64,000 nt of DNA from Paenibacillus sp. FSL K6-1096 (lineage in GTDB: Bacteria > Bacillota > Bacilli > Paenibacillales > Paenibacillaceae). The notes beneath the pieces are model-generated. The model worked only from the letters and a program-made list of their open reading frames with translations, searched no databases and was not told the origin of the DNA. Of this stretch, positions 1 to 8,449 are shown piece after piece (position 1 is the first letter of the stretch; each line of letters begins with the position of its first letter). The position numbers and the translations under genes were made by a program. The stretch spans positions 2,666,001-2,730,000 of the forward strand of contig NZ_CP150274.1 of NCBI RefSeq assembly GCF_037977055.1, read 5' to 3'.

Positions 1-147
1 CTCACCCATTTTATTCACCTTTCCGCACACATCCGCCCGCACACCCTCCCCCTGCCATATGTATCCGCTTTTCCCCATACATCTGCATCCGGCCCTCCCG
101 CCTCCGCCGCTGCCCATTCTATCCCCCTCCACGCCTCTCAAACTACC
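1..147. other. gene-free leading edge, C-rich
   Basis: No credible gene starts or ends here. The plus strand is rich in C and T runs. Two similar stretches, beginning near 21 (TTCCGCACACATCC) and near 71 (TTCCCCATACATCTG), lie about 50 bp apart and look like a decayed repeat pair. I see no promoter I would defend. Confidence 0.4.
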
Positions 148-254
148 AAGTGGAAACGGCTTTGCCGTCCTTTTACAGGACGGTTCTGTTTCAGCGAGAA
201 ATAGAAGGATAAGTTATGGTGTGAAACATATAAATGCTTATATTTACAAAAAAC
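148..254 (+). repeat. dispersed ~105-bp intergenic element, copy 1
   Basis: The segment closely resembles 58226-58330. It opens with AAGTGGAAACGGC, carries a small GCCGTC/GACGG hairpin, continues with TTTCAGCGAGAAATA and AAGTTATGGTGTG, and ends in AACATATAAATGCTTATAT. A partial third copy of only the 3' end lies at 43685-43720. In both full copies a GC-rich terminator-like hairpin follows directly. Function is unknown; the placement next to gene ends suggests a mobile or structural intergenic repeat. Confidence 0.75.
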
Positions 255-282
255 GGCCACCCCCCTAAGGAAGCAGCCGTCC
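249..282 (-). terminator. terminator of the methyltransferase transcript
   Basis: On the minus strand an ACGGC...GCCGT stem with a purine-rich loop is followed by TTTTTT, immediately downstream of the SAM methyltransferase stop codon at 325. Confidence 0.6.
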
Positions 283-324
283 TCTCATATCTTCTTATAT
301 CCTTTCAATCACATAAACCCACCC

Positions 325-1560
325 CTACCCCTCCTGCCCGGAGGGCAGCAGGTCGGAGCAGGCGCGCTCCAGATAGGGCTTCGCGCCGAGAAAGTCGCGG
401 AAGGCGCTGTACTCGCGCCACTTGGCGGCGTTGTCGCCGCTGTCGCTGCGGACGGCGCGGATCAGGATGTTCTTCGGCGTGTGCTCCATGTCGATGAACT
501 CCAGCAGCTGGGTGCGGTAGCCCATCAGGTCCAGCAGCTTGGCCCGGATCGCGTCGGTGGCCAGGGCCGAGAAGCGTTCCTTCAGAATGCCGTGCGACAG
601 CAGCGGATTCAGCACCTCGCTCTGCACCTGCGCGAACAGCTCATGCTGGCAGCAGGGCACGGACAGAATGACCGATGCGCCCCAGCGGACCGCCTTCTCC
701 AGCGCGGCATCGGTGGCGGTATCGCAGGCATGGAGCGTAACCACCATGTCCACCTGCTCCAGCTCGTTATAGTCAGCGATATCGCCGACCAGGAAGCGCA
801 GCCGGTCGTAGCCCAGCCGGGCCGCAAGCGCACTGCAATGCTCTATCACATCGGCCTTCAGGTCCAGGCCGACAATATGCAGCTCGCGCTGCTCACGGAC
901 TGCCAGATAGTGATACAGCGCGAAGGTCAGGTACGATTTGCCGCAGCCGAAATCGACAATCGTCAGCGGACGCCCGGCCGGAAGATCACCCAGCACATCC
1001 TGAACCATCTCCAGGAAGCGGTTGATTTGGCGGAACTTATCATACTTCTTGGCCAGCACCTTGCCTTCGCTGTTCATGATGCCAAGCTCCACCAGGAACG
1101 GCACCGGCTCGCCTTCATCCAGCACGTACTGCTTGCGGCGGTTGTGGGCCAGGTCCGGCGTCTCCTGCTTGCTGGCGGATTTGGTCAGGATGGACACTTT
1201 ATATTTTTTGCTGATCAGCACCTGGTAGTCGGCAGCAGCGGTGCACAGCAGACCTTGGCGGAAGGTTACCCTGAACAGGTTCAGCAGCTCTTCTGCGGCA
1301 GTCTCTGCCGGAATATTGCGGTGTTCGACCTTCGGGCCGGTATAATACGCAAACTGGTAGTGCAGCTTGCCTTTTAGCATGACGGGCTTGATCTGCACTT
1401 TGCTGTAGGCGGCTTCGCCTTTGCTGCGCAGCTGGCTTAATGTTGCCGTAATCAGAGTACGGCCGGAGATCACTTGCTGGATCAGTTCCTTCAAAGCTTC
1501 CAAATAGGTACATCTCACTTTCGGGTTCAAGAATGGAGCACCATGTCTCCTGAATGTCAT
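325..1560 (-). CDS. class I SAM-dependent methyltransferase
   Basis: This 411-residue protein has a Rossmann-type methyltransferase domain in its second half. Motif I reads VDFGCGKSYLTF near residue 205, followed by GLDLKADVIEHC (acidic ribose-binding region), VGDIADY, VVTLHACDTATD near 275 and SVPCCQHEL near 303. The PCCQHE motif is shared with GSTCD-like and related methyltransferases whose substrates are mostly unknown. The N-terminal 150 residues have no domain I recognise. The start ATG shares one base with the TAA stop of the upstream gene (TAATG), and no good ribosome binding site is visible, so translation is probably coupled to that gene. Methyl acceptor not inferable. Confidence 0.8.
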   Translation of the reverse strand: MTFRRHGAPFLNPKVRCTYLEALKELIQQVISGRTLITATLSQLRSKGEAAYSKVQIKPVMLKGKLHYQFAYYTGPKVEHRNIPAETAAEELLNLFRVTFRQGLLCTAAADYQVLISKKYKVSILTKSASKQETPDLAHNRRKQYVLDEGEPVPFLVELGIMNSEGKVLAKKYDKFRQINRFLEMVQDVLGDLPAGRPLTIVDFGCGKSYLTFALYHYLAVREQRELHIVGLDLKADVIEHCSALAARLGYDRLRFLVGDIADYNELEQVDMVVTLHACDTATDAALEKAVRWGASVILSVPCCQHELFAQVQSEVLNPLLSHGILKERFSALATDAIRAKLLDLMGYRTQLLEFIDMEHTPKNILIRAVRSDSGDNAAKWREYSAFRDFLGAKPYLERACSDLLPSGQEG

Positions 1561-2222
1561 TATATTATAGCATTAACTGTAAGCCTGCTCCATTCCTCGC
1601 GCCCCTGCTCCACTTCTTCCAGGGGAAGTCCGCCTTCGGCCAGTCGCTCGGGGCTGACCTGCAGCAGACGCTCGTAGAACTCCCGGCCTTCCTCCGCCAC
1701 GGGCTCGCCCTGCTCCCAGAGCCGGTACAGGCTGTTCTCCGCTCTGGCGTAACTTCCTGCAGATTCGTGGTAAGCCAGCAGGAGACGTTCTGTCTTCGCC
1801 GGAAGGCGGTACGGCTCCACTTCCTTAAGCAGCTCATTGATCTCGTCAGTCATATTCATCAGCTCGCGGTCTGCCCCATGCAGATCCGCATACAGGAACA
1901 GGTGCAGGGAACGCATCGCCCGGAACAGGGCCTCATCCCGTTCTCCCTTTGCCGTGTAGATCCCGCCCTCTTCCTTCAGCAGCCGGGCTACTCCTTGCAG
2001 CTTATCTGCCTCCAGCACCGCACCCAGGCGGAACATATCGATAATATCCTCAACGGATAGCGAATTCAGCAGACGCGAGTTCAGCCGGAAATGCCGCATC
2101 AGCAGCTCATCCACTTCCCATAAGGCTTCGGTTGTTTTTTTGTCCTGCTTCAGGGTCAGTACTTTGGCCACCATCGCTGTCATATCCTCAATCATCCGCA
2201 CGATATAATCTCTCCGGAACAT
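1560..2222 (-). CDS. DUF6483-like protein
   Basis: This predicted 220-residue soluble, helical, acidic protein begins MFRRDYIVRMIEDM and continues with a region rich in charged heptads, as in the uncharacterised DUF6483 family of Bacilli. No catalytic motif or membrane segment is seen. The ATG at 2222 is preferred because AGGAG lies about nine bases upstream; an in-frame GTG three codons earlier overlaps that ribosome binding site. The stop overlaps the start of the following methyltransferase by one base, so the two are almost certainly co-transcribed. The family name is recalled from sequence resemblance only. Confidence 0.65.
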   Translation of the reverse strand: MFRRDYIVRMIEDMTAMVAKVLTLKQDKKTTEALWEVDELLMRHFRLNSRLLNSLSVEDIIDMFRLGAVLEADKLQGVARLLKEEGGIYTAKGERDEALFRAMRSLHLFLYADLHGADRELMNMTDEINELLKEVEPYRLPAKTERLLLAYHESAGSYARAENSLYRLWEQGEPVAEEGREFYERLLQVSPERLAEGGLPLEEVEQGREEWSRLTVNAII

Positions 2223-2352
2223 CCTCTTCACTCCTCACGAAAAGCAGTTTTATTGATTCCTATCCCTGTGTCCTCCATCTTAAACCATTCCACAGCTCTG
2301 CGCTAATGACGTCCTGGTTTCCCTTTATTTACTGTGTACTGTGTAGAAATCA

Positions 2353-2381
2353 TTGACAAAAAACAAATGGTGAACTATGCT
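2353..2381 (+). promoter_or_regulatory. SigA-type promoter for the ArsR-MFS pair
   Basis: TTGACA at 2353-2358 and TATGCT at 2376-2381 are separated by exactly 17 bp, about 90 bp ahead of the regulator start codon. This is close to the vegetative consensus. Confidence 0.7.
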
Positions 2382-2468
2382 GTTACTACTTTATCTATCT
2401 GGATTACAGATCGAACTAAAATCCAGAACGACATCCCTCTTAAGCTAATAAAAAAGGAGTAATCAGCA

Positions 2469-2966
2469 ATGTCAGATGTATATAATGAACAGCCGTTTCA
2501 AGTATCCCCCGAACAGAGCAAACTGCTGGAAAGTGCGCTGCGGATCAAAATTATGCATACACTCGCTGAAGAACCGCTGACCTCAAAGCAGGTGGCCGAA
2601 AAGCTGGGCAAGACGCCGGGAAATATCCACTACCATATCGTGAAGCTGTACGAGGGCGGGCTGCTGGACCTGGTTCGTACAGAAGCGTCCGGCGGCATTA
2701 TCCAGAAATTCTACCGTTCCAAGGCCACCTGGTTCCGCTCCGAGAATCACAGCGGCTACCAGTTCCTGCCGGAAGACAAGGTTGAACATTTCACGACCCG
2801 GCTGACGCTGTCTCCCGCAGAGCTGAAGGCGTTCCAGCAGGAGATAATAAAGCTTATCTCTTCCTGGGAATCCAGAGTTACAGAGGGAGATGAATATGGC
2901 ATCGATATTGTGATCGGCCGCCTGCACTCTAATGATAACAGTACAGAGCCGGAGGTAAACCCTTAG
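2469..2966 (+). CDS. ArsR-like winged-helix transcriptional regulator
   Basis: The 165-residue protein has an N-terminal winged helix-turn-helix, roughly residues 15-85, with the pattern ALRIKIMHTLAEEPLTSKQVAEKLG followed by the recognition helix region GNIHYHIVKLYEGGLL. The rest is a small C-terminal segment of unclear role. There is no CxC metal site of the classical ArsR/SmtB sensors, so the ligand is unknown. AAGGAG precedes the ATG. The stop codon TAG abuts the ATG of the downstream MFS transporter, so the regulator probably controls that exporter and itself from the promoter at 2353-2381. Confidence 0.8.
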   Translation: MSDVYNEQPFQVSPEQSKLLESALRIKIMHTLAEEPLTSKQVAEKLGKTPGNIHYHIVKLYEGGLLDLVRTEASGGIIQKFYRSKATWFRSENHSGYQFLPEDKVEHFTTRLTLSPAELKAFQQEIIKLISSWESRVTEGDEYGIDIVIGRLHSNDNSTEPEVNP

Positions 2967-4277
2967 ATGATTCCTTCAGATACTGCTGAAAAGGCGAAAA
3001 GCCATCCGCTGAGCCGGTTTGCCGCCCCTTTTGCAAAATCACGGGCCTTCCCCTTCTTATGGCTGGGTAATCTGGTATCTTTCCTTGGAAGCTCAGTCAC
3101 CATGGTGATCCTTCCCGTACTCGTCTACTCACTGACCGGCTCAACGACTACCATGGGTTTCGTAATGGCTGTCTACATGCTGCCCAATGTGATTATGCTG
3201 CCGGTATCGGGACATATTGTAGACCGTTATGACAGGGTGAAAATTATGATAACAGCGGATATCGCACGCTTTGCTATTATGATTGTAATCTGCTTCCTGT
3301 CCTTATCGGATATGCTGAGCATTCCGCTGCTCTATATTTTCATGGCTTTCTACGGTATGTTTGACGGGTTGTTCCGCCCAGCATATGCTGCCACCCAAGC
3401 CACGGTATTTACGCCTGACATCCGGATTACCGCCAACTCACTGACACAGATGAGTCTGCAGACGGTAAGGCTGATCGGACCTACGCTTGGCGGGCTGCTT
3501 ATTACCCATATGTCGGCAGGTGTCGGCTTCGGGCTTGCCGCTTTTACCTACCTGTTCTCTCTGGTCTGTCTGTTCTATCTGCGCAAAGCGCTCATGTCCG
3601 GAAGGAAGGACACCGCTGCTGATGCTTCCACCGGACTGCCGGAATCCCCTCAAGCCGCCGCTCCCGCTTCTGCAGACTGGAAAGCGGATTTCAAGGAAGG
3701 TATCGCTGTGCTGCGCGGCCATCCATGGCTCTGGATCACGATTCTGACCTTCTCTTTCTTCAATATTTGTTACGCCGGGGTCACCAGTATTCTTGTTCCA
3801 TGGCTCTTCAAGGTTCATCACGGCTGGGCTCCTTACATCTATGGATTAGCCGTTACCTTCTCCGGTGCCGGTGCCATTCTCGCAGGCCTGCTGTACGGTC
3901 TGAGGCACAAATGGGCCAACCGCGGCATCATGGCTTACAGCGGAGTATTGATCAGCTGTATCTCGCTGTTCCTGCTGCCGTTCGCTTCCCATGCAGCGGC
4001 AGCCATTGCCCTGTTTGCCATCGAGGGCTTCGGGCTGATGATCTTCGGCCTCATCTGGGAGATCAGCCTGCAGGAGCTTGTGCCGCAGGAAGCCTTCGGG
4101 CGTGTAGCCAGTCTTGATCTGCTCGGTTCCTTCGCCCTGCTGCCGGTCGGCTACATCCTGGTGGGCTGGCTGGCAGATCTCATCGGCGGCACAGCCACCA
4201 TATTTATCTTCACCGGGCTTGGCATTGTCTGCGCCGCATCTGTACTCTGCATTCCTGCTATCCGCAAATTTCAATAG
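2967..4277 (+). CDS. MFS transporter (EntS/MFS_3-like exporter)
   Basis: The 436-residue integral membrane protein shows about twelve hydrophobic segments in two halves divided by a hydrophilic loop near residues 205-235. The loop between the second and third segments reads GHIVDRYDRVKIM, a form of the MFS signature G-x3-D-R-x-G-R. Proteins of this type export siderophores, drugs or peptides using the proton gradient. The start directly follows the stop of the ArsR-like gene, with GGAGG eleven bases upstream, so the pair is translationally linked. Substrate unknown; the regulator-exporter pairing suggests an inducible efflux function. Confidence 0.85.
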   Translation: MIPSDTAEKAKSHPLSRFAAPFAKSRAFPFLWLGNLVSFLGSSVTMVILPVLVYSLTGSTTTMGFVMAVYMLPNVIMLPVSGHIVDRYDRVKIMITADIARFAIMIVICFLSLSDMLSIPLLYIFMAFYGMFDGLFRPAYAATQATVFTPDIRITANSLTQMSLQTVRLIGPTLGGLLITHMSAGVGFGLAAFTYLFSLVCLFYLRKALMSGRKDTAADASTGLPESPQAAAPASADWKADFKEGIAVLRGHPWLWITILTFSFFNICYAGVTSILVPWLFKVHHGWAPYIYGLAVTFSGAGAILAGLLYGLRHKWANRGIMAYSGVLISCISLFLLPFASHAAAAIALFAIEGFGLMIFGLIWEISLQELVPQEAFGRVASLDLLGSFALLPVGYILVGWLADLIGGTATIFIFTGLGIVCAASVLCIPAIRKFQ

Positions 4278-4283
4278 AAGACA

Positions 4284-4331
4284 GCATAAAGAAGCAGCTC
4301 CGCACATAGGCCCGGAGCTGCTTCTTTATGC
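4284..4331. terminator. bidirectional terminator between convergent genes
   Basis: Perfect 19-bp arms at 4284-4302 and 4313-4331 with a 10-base loop lie between the MFS transporter and the convergent alpha/beta hydrolase. The stem contains GGAGCTGCTTC and A/T-rich flanks on both sides. Confidence 0.85.
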
Positions 4332-4347
4332 TAGTATGGCTGCTGTC

Positions 4348-5130
4348 TTATTCATTCGCCGACAGAACAAAATCCTTAATGCTCTGCACCAGCCGCTCCG
4401 GCGCTTCAAACATACTCATATGGCCGACACCCTCCAGGGTCACCTTGGTAATGTTCCGGTTATCCGAGGTGAAGGTCTGTTCCGGCGCTACCTTGGAATC
4501 CTCTGCTCCGGCAACCAGCAGGACCGGCAGCGCTGTAGCCGAGATCACATCCCGGCGGTCGGGACGCTCGCGCATGGCCAGCGCGGCACCTGCCGCGCCC
4601 TGCGGCGGCGTCTTGTAGCCGATCTCCTTCGCCCGCTCCACCAGCTGGGTGGCCGCTCCAGGGGCGAACAGTCCGGGCACCAGCTGGTCCACAAAGGCAA
4701 AGATGCCTTCATTCTGGATCATGCTGACACTGCGCAGCCGGTTCTCCTTGGCTTCCTCGCCGTCAGGATACCCGGTGGAGTGGATCAGCCCGAAGCCCTT
4801 CAATCTGGAAGCATGACGCTGGGCAAACGACAGCGTAATATAACCTCCCAGTGAATGGCCTAGCAGATAGCATTCCTCAATCTCCAGCATATTCAGCAGC
4901 GACAGCACATCATCGGCCATCTGCTCGATGGTGTACGCCCCAAGCGGAGCATCCGAAGCCCCATGCCCGCGCAGGTCAGGGGCAATGACCCGGTAATCCT
5001 TGACCAACCCGGGGATCACCTTCTCCCAATATTCCGCACTCCCGCAGAAACCGTGCAGCAGAACGATAACGTCGCCTTTCCCCTGATCACTATAGCAAAT
5101 ATTGCTTCCTTCGCAGCGGACAATTTCCAT
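4348..5130 (-). CDS. alpha/beta hydrolase
   Basis: This 260-residue cytoplasmic enzyme has the full alpha/beta-hydrolase layout: oxyanion-hole HGFCGSAEYW near residue 26, DLRGHG, nucleophile elbow GHSLGGY near residue 94, an acid in GAEDSKV near 210 and the catalytic histidine in GVGHMSMFE near 236. The size and cap region resemble haloperoxidase/esterase-like hydrolases such as the YdjP/MhpC group. Substrate cannot be read from the sequence. It is a single gene with an AAGGAAAG-type ribosome binding site and a strong shared terminator downstream. Confidence 0.85.
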   Translation of the reverse strand: MEIVRCEGSNICYSDQGKGDVIVLLHGFCGSAEYWEKVIPGLVKDYRVIAPDLRGHGASDAPLGAYTIEQMADDVLSLLNMLEIEECYLLGHSLGGYITLSFAQRHASRLKGFGLIHSTGYPDGEEAKENRLRSVSMIQNEGIFAFVDQLVPGLFAPGAATQLVERAKEIGYKTPPQGAAGAALAMRERPDRRDVISATALPVLLVAGAEDSKVAPEQTFTSDNRNITKVTLEGVGHMSMFEAPERLVQSIKDFVLSANE

Positions 5131-5206
5131 GGTTGCTTTCCTTCTTTCTATGTAGAATGTAGAATGTCTATATTAATAAGCTAGAACAGGCCTCTTTGAA
5201 ACGCTC

Positions 5207-5734
5207 TCATTCTGTAAGTCCGAAGCCCCGGGCGGCAGCTCCGGCAATCTCGTCCGCCATGACCATCACCCGGTGCAGCGGGGTGGTCTGTAAGGTACGG
5301 TAGGGACGGGGGCTATTCACATCTACGACTGCGGCCAGACTGTAATTGCCGACAGCCGGCAGAGCTAGACCTATCGACTGTGCGGGACGCAGCGGCTGTG
5401 CCGACGCGAAGTAGCAGCCAAGGAACGCAGGCGGTCCCAGGCAGGCGTCCACCGCAATAATAATCTGCCCTTCCGGGATCGCGGCAATCCTCTGGACCAG
5501 ATTATTGGCATCACAGGGGTCCGGCAGTGTACCTGCTACGTTCGGGAAGCCGAAGCCCAGCAGACGGCTGCCCGTGAGCGGCCCAAGCGCATCCCCCGTG
5601 GAGCGGTCCGTGCCGATGCACAGGAAGGTAACCTCTTCTGCAGAATGCAGCGCTGCGATTCCGCCGAAGAAGACGGCCAGGCCTGCGGCATCCATTTTGC
5701 GGCGTTGTCTGCTCTCCTCTTCTCTGATGGCCAA
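5207..5734 (-). CDS. yyaC: sporulation protein YyaC (GPR-related putative protease)
   Basis: The protein matches the YyaC/DUF1256 family, distant relatives of the germination protease GPR, with the conserved FLCIGTDRSTGDALGPLTG block, DPCDANNL, a VDACLG motif and PAVGNYSL. These genes are associated with spore formation; the substrate is not established. I place the start at TTG 5734 because GGGGGAGG lies seven bases upstream. The ATG six codons earlier (5752) would overlap this ribosome binding site and has none of its own. From the TTG the protein is 175 residues, near the family length. Confidence 0.8.
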   Translation of the reverse strand: MAIREEESRQRRKMDAAGLAVFFGGIAALHSAEEVTFLCIGTDRSTGDALGPLTGSRLLGFGFPNVAGTLPDPCDANNLVQRIAAIPEGQIIIAVDACLGPPAFLGCYFASAQPLRPAQSIGLALPAVGNYSLAAVVDVNSPRPYRTLQTTPLHRVMVMADEIAGAAARGFGLTE

Positions 5735-5905
5735 GGTCTTGCCTCCCCCCATTCACAGGCTCAAGCCTGCCCGTACTATTTCCCTTTAATTTAACATGTT
5801 TGGCCGGGAATGCACAAAAAATTGGTCACCCGCTGCTCAAACATGATAAAATACTTGGACTGTACAAGACATTCTATATCAATTTAGAGAGGACTGTTGT
5901 ACGCA

Positions 5906-6130
5906 ATGGATCTGTCAAACCCCAGCCAGGAGAATATTGAATATATGATCGAAGGCATCAAAAGCAAGCTGAAAATGGCCAGCGCCGCCGCCATGCAGGC
6001 TTCAGCTTTCTCAGTGGAGCATTACGAGGATATCCAGGATATCTATGAGGTGGCGATGGGCAGTGACCGGCTCAGCATCTCCCAGGTGGAGGCGCTGGTC
6101 TCGGAGCTGGGCCGCCTGCGCAAGAAATAA
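5906..6130 (+). CDS. DUF1128 family protein
   Basis: This small acidic helical protein of 74 residues starts MDLSNPSQENIEYMIEGI and ends in a basic LGRLRKK tail, as in the uncharacterised DUF1128 family of Bacilli. No catalytic residues are evident. The ATG at 5906 is preferred over an in-frame TTG at 5897, which would sit only a few bases from GAGAGGA. A plausible promoter with TTGGTC and a TGATAAAAT region lies around 5823-5853. It is a monocistronic unit ending at a strong hairpin. Confidence 0.75.
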   Translation: MDLSNPSQENIEYMIEGIKSKLKMASAAAMQASAFSVEHYEDIQDIYEVAMGSDRLSISQVEALVSELGRLRKK

Positions 6131-6160
6131 CATCGGTTCCCGGAACAAGCACAAGCATAA

Positions 6161-6220
6161 ATATAAGCCCTTCACCTTCGTGGTCCGCAGGAGCGGACGC
6201 TGAAGATGAAGGGCTTATAT
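6161..6220. terminator. bidirectional terminator-like hairpin
   Basis: ATATAAGCCCTTCA (6161-6174) pairs with TGAAGGGCTTATAT (6207-6220); the inner GGTCCGC/GCGGAC can extend the stem. It lies between DUF1128 and the convergent pirin gene. Confidence 0.7.
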
Positions 6221-6258
6221 GTGCAGACAGCAGCTTCAAGGCTGTACTACAGCGGATG

Positions 6259-6984
6259 CTACGGAAGATCAATCAGAATAAATTCCGCATTCCCTTCGCT
6301 GCTGATCCCCTTAAGCGTCATATCACAGTTCTTGCGGATACGGGCCGCATCCCCCTCCTGAAGCTGAAATACCCCATCCGAGCAGGTGATCTCCAGATTG
6401 CCGGATATCACATAGATATGGGTCCGGCGCTCTTCCTGCTGCGGGTAACGCAGCTCCCGGTTCGTCTGCAAGACCGACAAGTAGATTGTAGCATCCTGAC
6501 CAAGCTGCAGCGCACCCTGGGCCCCTGACCCGGAGGCTACAGGCAACAGATGATTGAGCTTTAGCTCCGGCGGGAAGAAGCGGGCATCCCACTTCGGGGG
6601 CATCCCGGGCTGCTCGGGCAAGAGCCAGATTTGCAGGAACCGGACATTCGTGCCTGACGACGGGTTGGTCTCGGAATGATTGATGCCTGTGCCCGCGCTC
6701 ATCATCTGTACGCTGCCGGCCTGCAGATCCGCGTGGTTCCCCAGATCATCCTGATGCTTCAGGACCCCCGATACCACATAGGTGACAATCTCCAGATCAT
6801 GGTGCGGGTGCTCATGCATCCCTTGCTCCGGCTTCAGCTCATTGTCGTTATGGGCCAGCAGTACCCCGAAATGGGCGTTGCTGGGATCATCATAATCGGC
6901 AAAGGAGAAGCTGAATTCACTGTGTATCCATTCTCTATTTGATGTATGACGCTCTGCGGATGTTACGACTTTAATCATCTTCAT
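6259..6984 (-). CDS. pirin family protein (YhhW-like bicupin)
   Basis: The 241-residue protein has the pirin N-terminal cupin with metal ligands in HEHPHHDLEIVTYV near residue 60 and a second histidine/glutamate in NHSETNPS near 105, then the C-terminal cupin with the HIYVISGNLEI strand. Pirins of this class bind Fe(II), and YhhW-like members have quercetin dioxygenase activity in vitro; the physiological role is uncertain. It is a single gene with GGAGG ahead of the start. Convergent with DUF1128. Confidence 0.85.
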   Translation of the reverse strand: MKMIKVVTSAERHTSNREWIHSEFSFSFADYDDPSNAHFGVLLAHNDNELKPEQGMHEHPHHDLEIVTYVVSGVLKHQDDLGNHADLQAGSVQMMSAGTGINHSETNPSSGTNVRFLQIWLLPEQPGMPPKWDARFFPPELKLNHLLPVASGSGAQGALQLGQDATIYLSVLQTNRELRYPQQEERRTHIYVISGNLEITCSDGVFQLQEGDAARIRKNCDMTLKGISSEGNAEFILIDLP

Positions 6985-7312
6985 GCACCTCCATAGATGT
7001 GGGAACCTTCTCCATAGTACAAAAGACTCATTGAATGCTCCTTAGATTGAAAAGTATACAGGCGCGATAATTATTTATTTCTTACCCCCTTCCATTCGCT
7101 GTCAATCAGCTTTGTAAAGCTTCAGATTCGGCTGATTCCATATCGAAAAGACCCTTTTAGGCTTCCATGCTGCCGCTTGCTCCGGCAATCTTTCCCACGC
7201 TTCTCCTCTGTTTCAGCCCCTAGCCCAACGTTTATATACGAAGTAAGAACCTTCAGGGTATGGCCTTTCAGACTATCCTGAACCCAACTAATTCAATGAG
7301 GAGTGATTAATA
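6985..7312. other. gene-free spacer between pirin and YtxH-like genes
   Basis: This divergent intergenic region must hold both promoters. On the plus strand a perfect SigB-type -10 (GGGTAT, 7256-7261) is present, but the nearest GTTTAT lies 20 bp upstream instead of about 14, so I do not call a SigB promoter. Nothing else stands out. Confidence 0.4.
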
Positions 7313-7849
7313 ATGAATAAAGCAGAGAAGGATTATCCGGTAGAAAGCGGCAGCACATTCTTAAAAGGCATCTTCATCGGCGGCCTGCTCGGGGCGGCGG
7401 CAGCCCTGCTGTTCGCACCGAAGCCCGGACGTGAAATACGCAGCGACTTGTCCGATAAGCTTACAGTAGCTACAGACAAGACGAAGGAGGTTGCAGGCGT
7501 TGTAACCGACAAGACGAAATCGCTGGCCAGCACCGTCAGTGAGAAAGCCACCGATCTGGCCGGAACGGTCTCGGCCAAGGCCTCTGACATCTTCACCACC
7601 GTCAGTGACAGCAAGCAGCAGATTGCGGCTACCCTGTCAGAGACGGGCAAAAAGATTGGCGAGACCGTGAGCGATGCCTCCAAGGATATCTCGGATAATG
7701 TCAAGGACGCCTCCAAAGATGTAACCGCTGAAGCCAAGAATGCTTCCGGCGAAGTAGCCGATAAGGCGAAGGATGCGTCGCAGGAGCTGGCGGATCAGGC
7801 TCAAGATGCCAAAGAGGACGTTAAGTCCACTTATAAATCCTCCTACTAA
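7313..7849 (+). CDS. YtxH-like general stress / LEA-like protein
   Basis: The 178-residue protein starts with a YtxH-type membrane segment (FLKGIFIGGLLGAAAALLF near residues 18-36, then APKPGREIR). The remaining 130 residues are a low-complexity amphipathic repeat made of about 11-residue units such as DKTKEVAGVV, EKATDLAGTV and DASKDISDNV, typical of late-embryogenesis-abundant-like stress proteins. In Bacillus subtilis ytxH belongs to the SigB regulon, which fits the sigB operon just downstream. GAGGAGTG precedes the ATG. A membrane-anchored envelope-protective role is an inference. Confidence 0.8.
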   Translation: MNKAEKDYPVESGSTFLKGIFIGGLLGAAAALLFAPKPGREIRSDLSDKLTVATDKTKEVAGVVTDKTKSLASTVSEKATDLAGTVSAKASDIFTTVSDSKQQIAATLSETGKKIGETVSDASKDISDNVKDASKDVTAEAKNASGEVADKAKDASQELADQAQDAKEDVKSTYKSSY

Positions 7850-7878
7850 GCCGGGAATTCCAGCCGGTCACACAGTCA

Positions 7879-7920
7879 AGAGAGGGGCCAGATCTCAGGA
7901 CTGGCCCCTCTCTATTTAAG
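7879..7920 (+). terminator. terminator of the YtxH-like gene
   Basis: AGAGAGGGGCCAG (7879-7891) pairs perfectly with CTGGCCCCTCTCT (7901-7913), followed by ATTT. Confidence 0.8.
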
Positions 7921-7978
7921 CATGCCTAATAAATCATGAATCCAGCCTGTTACAGGCTACAGAAAGCAGGGACGCCTT

Positions 7979-8311
7979 ATGGGAGAAGCGAACAACCGGA
8001 CTAAGGCTTATGACGTCGATGAGCATCCCTTCGAGCTGCGGCATGAGGTCAAGCGCTTAAATGCAAGGCTTGACAAAATTGCCGATTCCCTTGAGAAATC
8101 AGAGTTCAAGGATATTCTGGAGAACTACACCGATCCCAAGAAACGGATTATCACCAATCTGATGGCCGGAATCTCCAGGGGCCTGGGACTCTCGCTTGGG
8201 ACTTTTGTCATCCTAGGTCTGCTGGGGTATATCCTCAGCCTGTTCCTGGATGTGCCGGTAATCGGGGAATATCTCGCCCAAATCAAGAAGTATATAGACT
8301 CTAACAGCTAA
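7979..8311 (+). CDS. DUF5665-like membrane protein
   Basis: This 110-residue protein has an N-terminal charged coiled-coil-like half (residues 20-55), then a membrane half with NLMAGISRGLGLSLGTFVILGLLGY and a second hydrophobic stretch ending PVIGEYLAQI. That pattern matches DUF5665 proteins of Firmicutes, which have no known function. Start ATG follows GCAGGGA. It sits between a YtxH-like gene and sigB, so a stress role is possible, but no SigB-like promoter is visible upstream. Confidence 0.7.
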   Translation: MGEANNRTKAYDVDEHPFELRHEVKRLNARLDKIADSLEKSEFKDILENYTDPKKRIITNLMAGISRGLGLSLGTFVILGLLGYILSLFLDVPVIGEYLAQIKKYIDSNS

Positions 8312-8328
8312 GCCTGTTATTTATGCCT

Positions 8329-8368
8329 CCCTCCTGCAGCCTAATCCGGTGAATAGATTGCAGGAGGG
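8329..8368 (+). terminator. terminator-like hairpin after DUF5665 gene
   Basis: CCCTCCTGCA (8329-8338) pairs with TGCAGGAGGG (8359-8368). The T-run is poor. Confidence 0.55.
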
Positions 8369-8385
8369 ATTCTGCTGTCTGCAGC

Positions 8386-8428
8386 AAAAAGGGCAAGCCC
8401 TTATCCCCCATGGGATAGGTACTTGCCC
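8386..8428 (-). terminator. terminator of the sigB operon
   Basis: On the minus strand GGGCAAG (from 8428) pairs with CTTGCCC around a small inner TATCCC/GGGATA stem and is followed by TTTTTGC, directly after the sigB stop. Confidence 0.75.
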
Positions 8429-8449
8429 TGTATCTCATTACCTTAATGA

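Noticed and set aside
7230..7261. SigB promoter for the YtxH-like gene
   Set aside because: The -10 GGGTAT is perfect but the nearest GTTTAT is 20 bp upstream; the other SigB-like sites here all have 14 bp.
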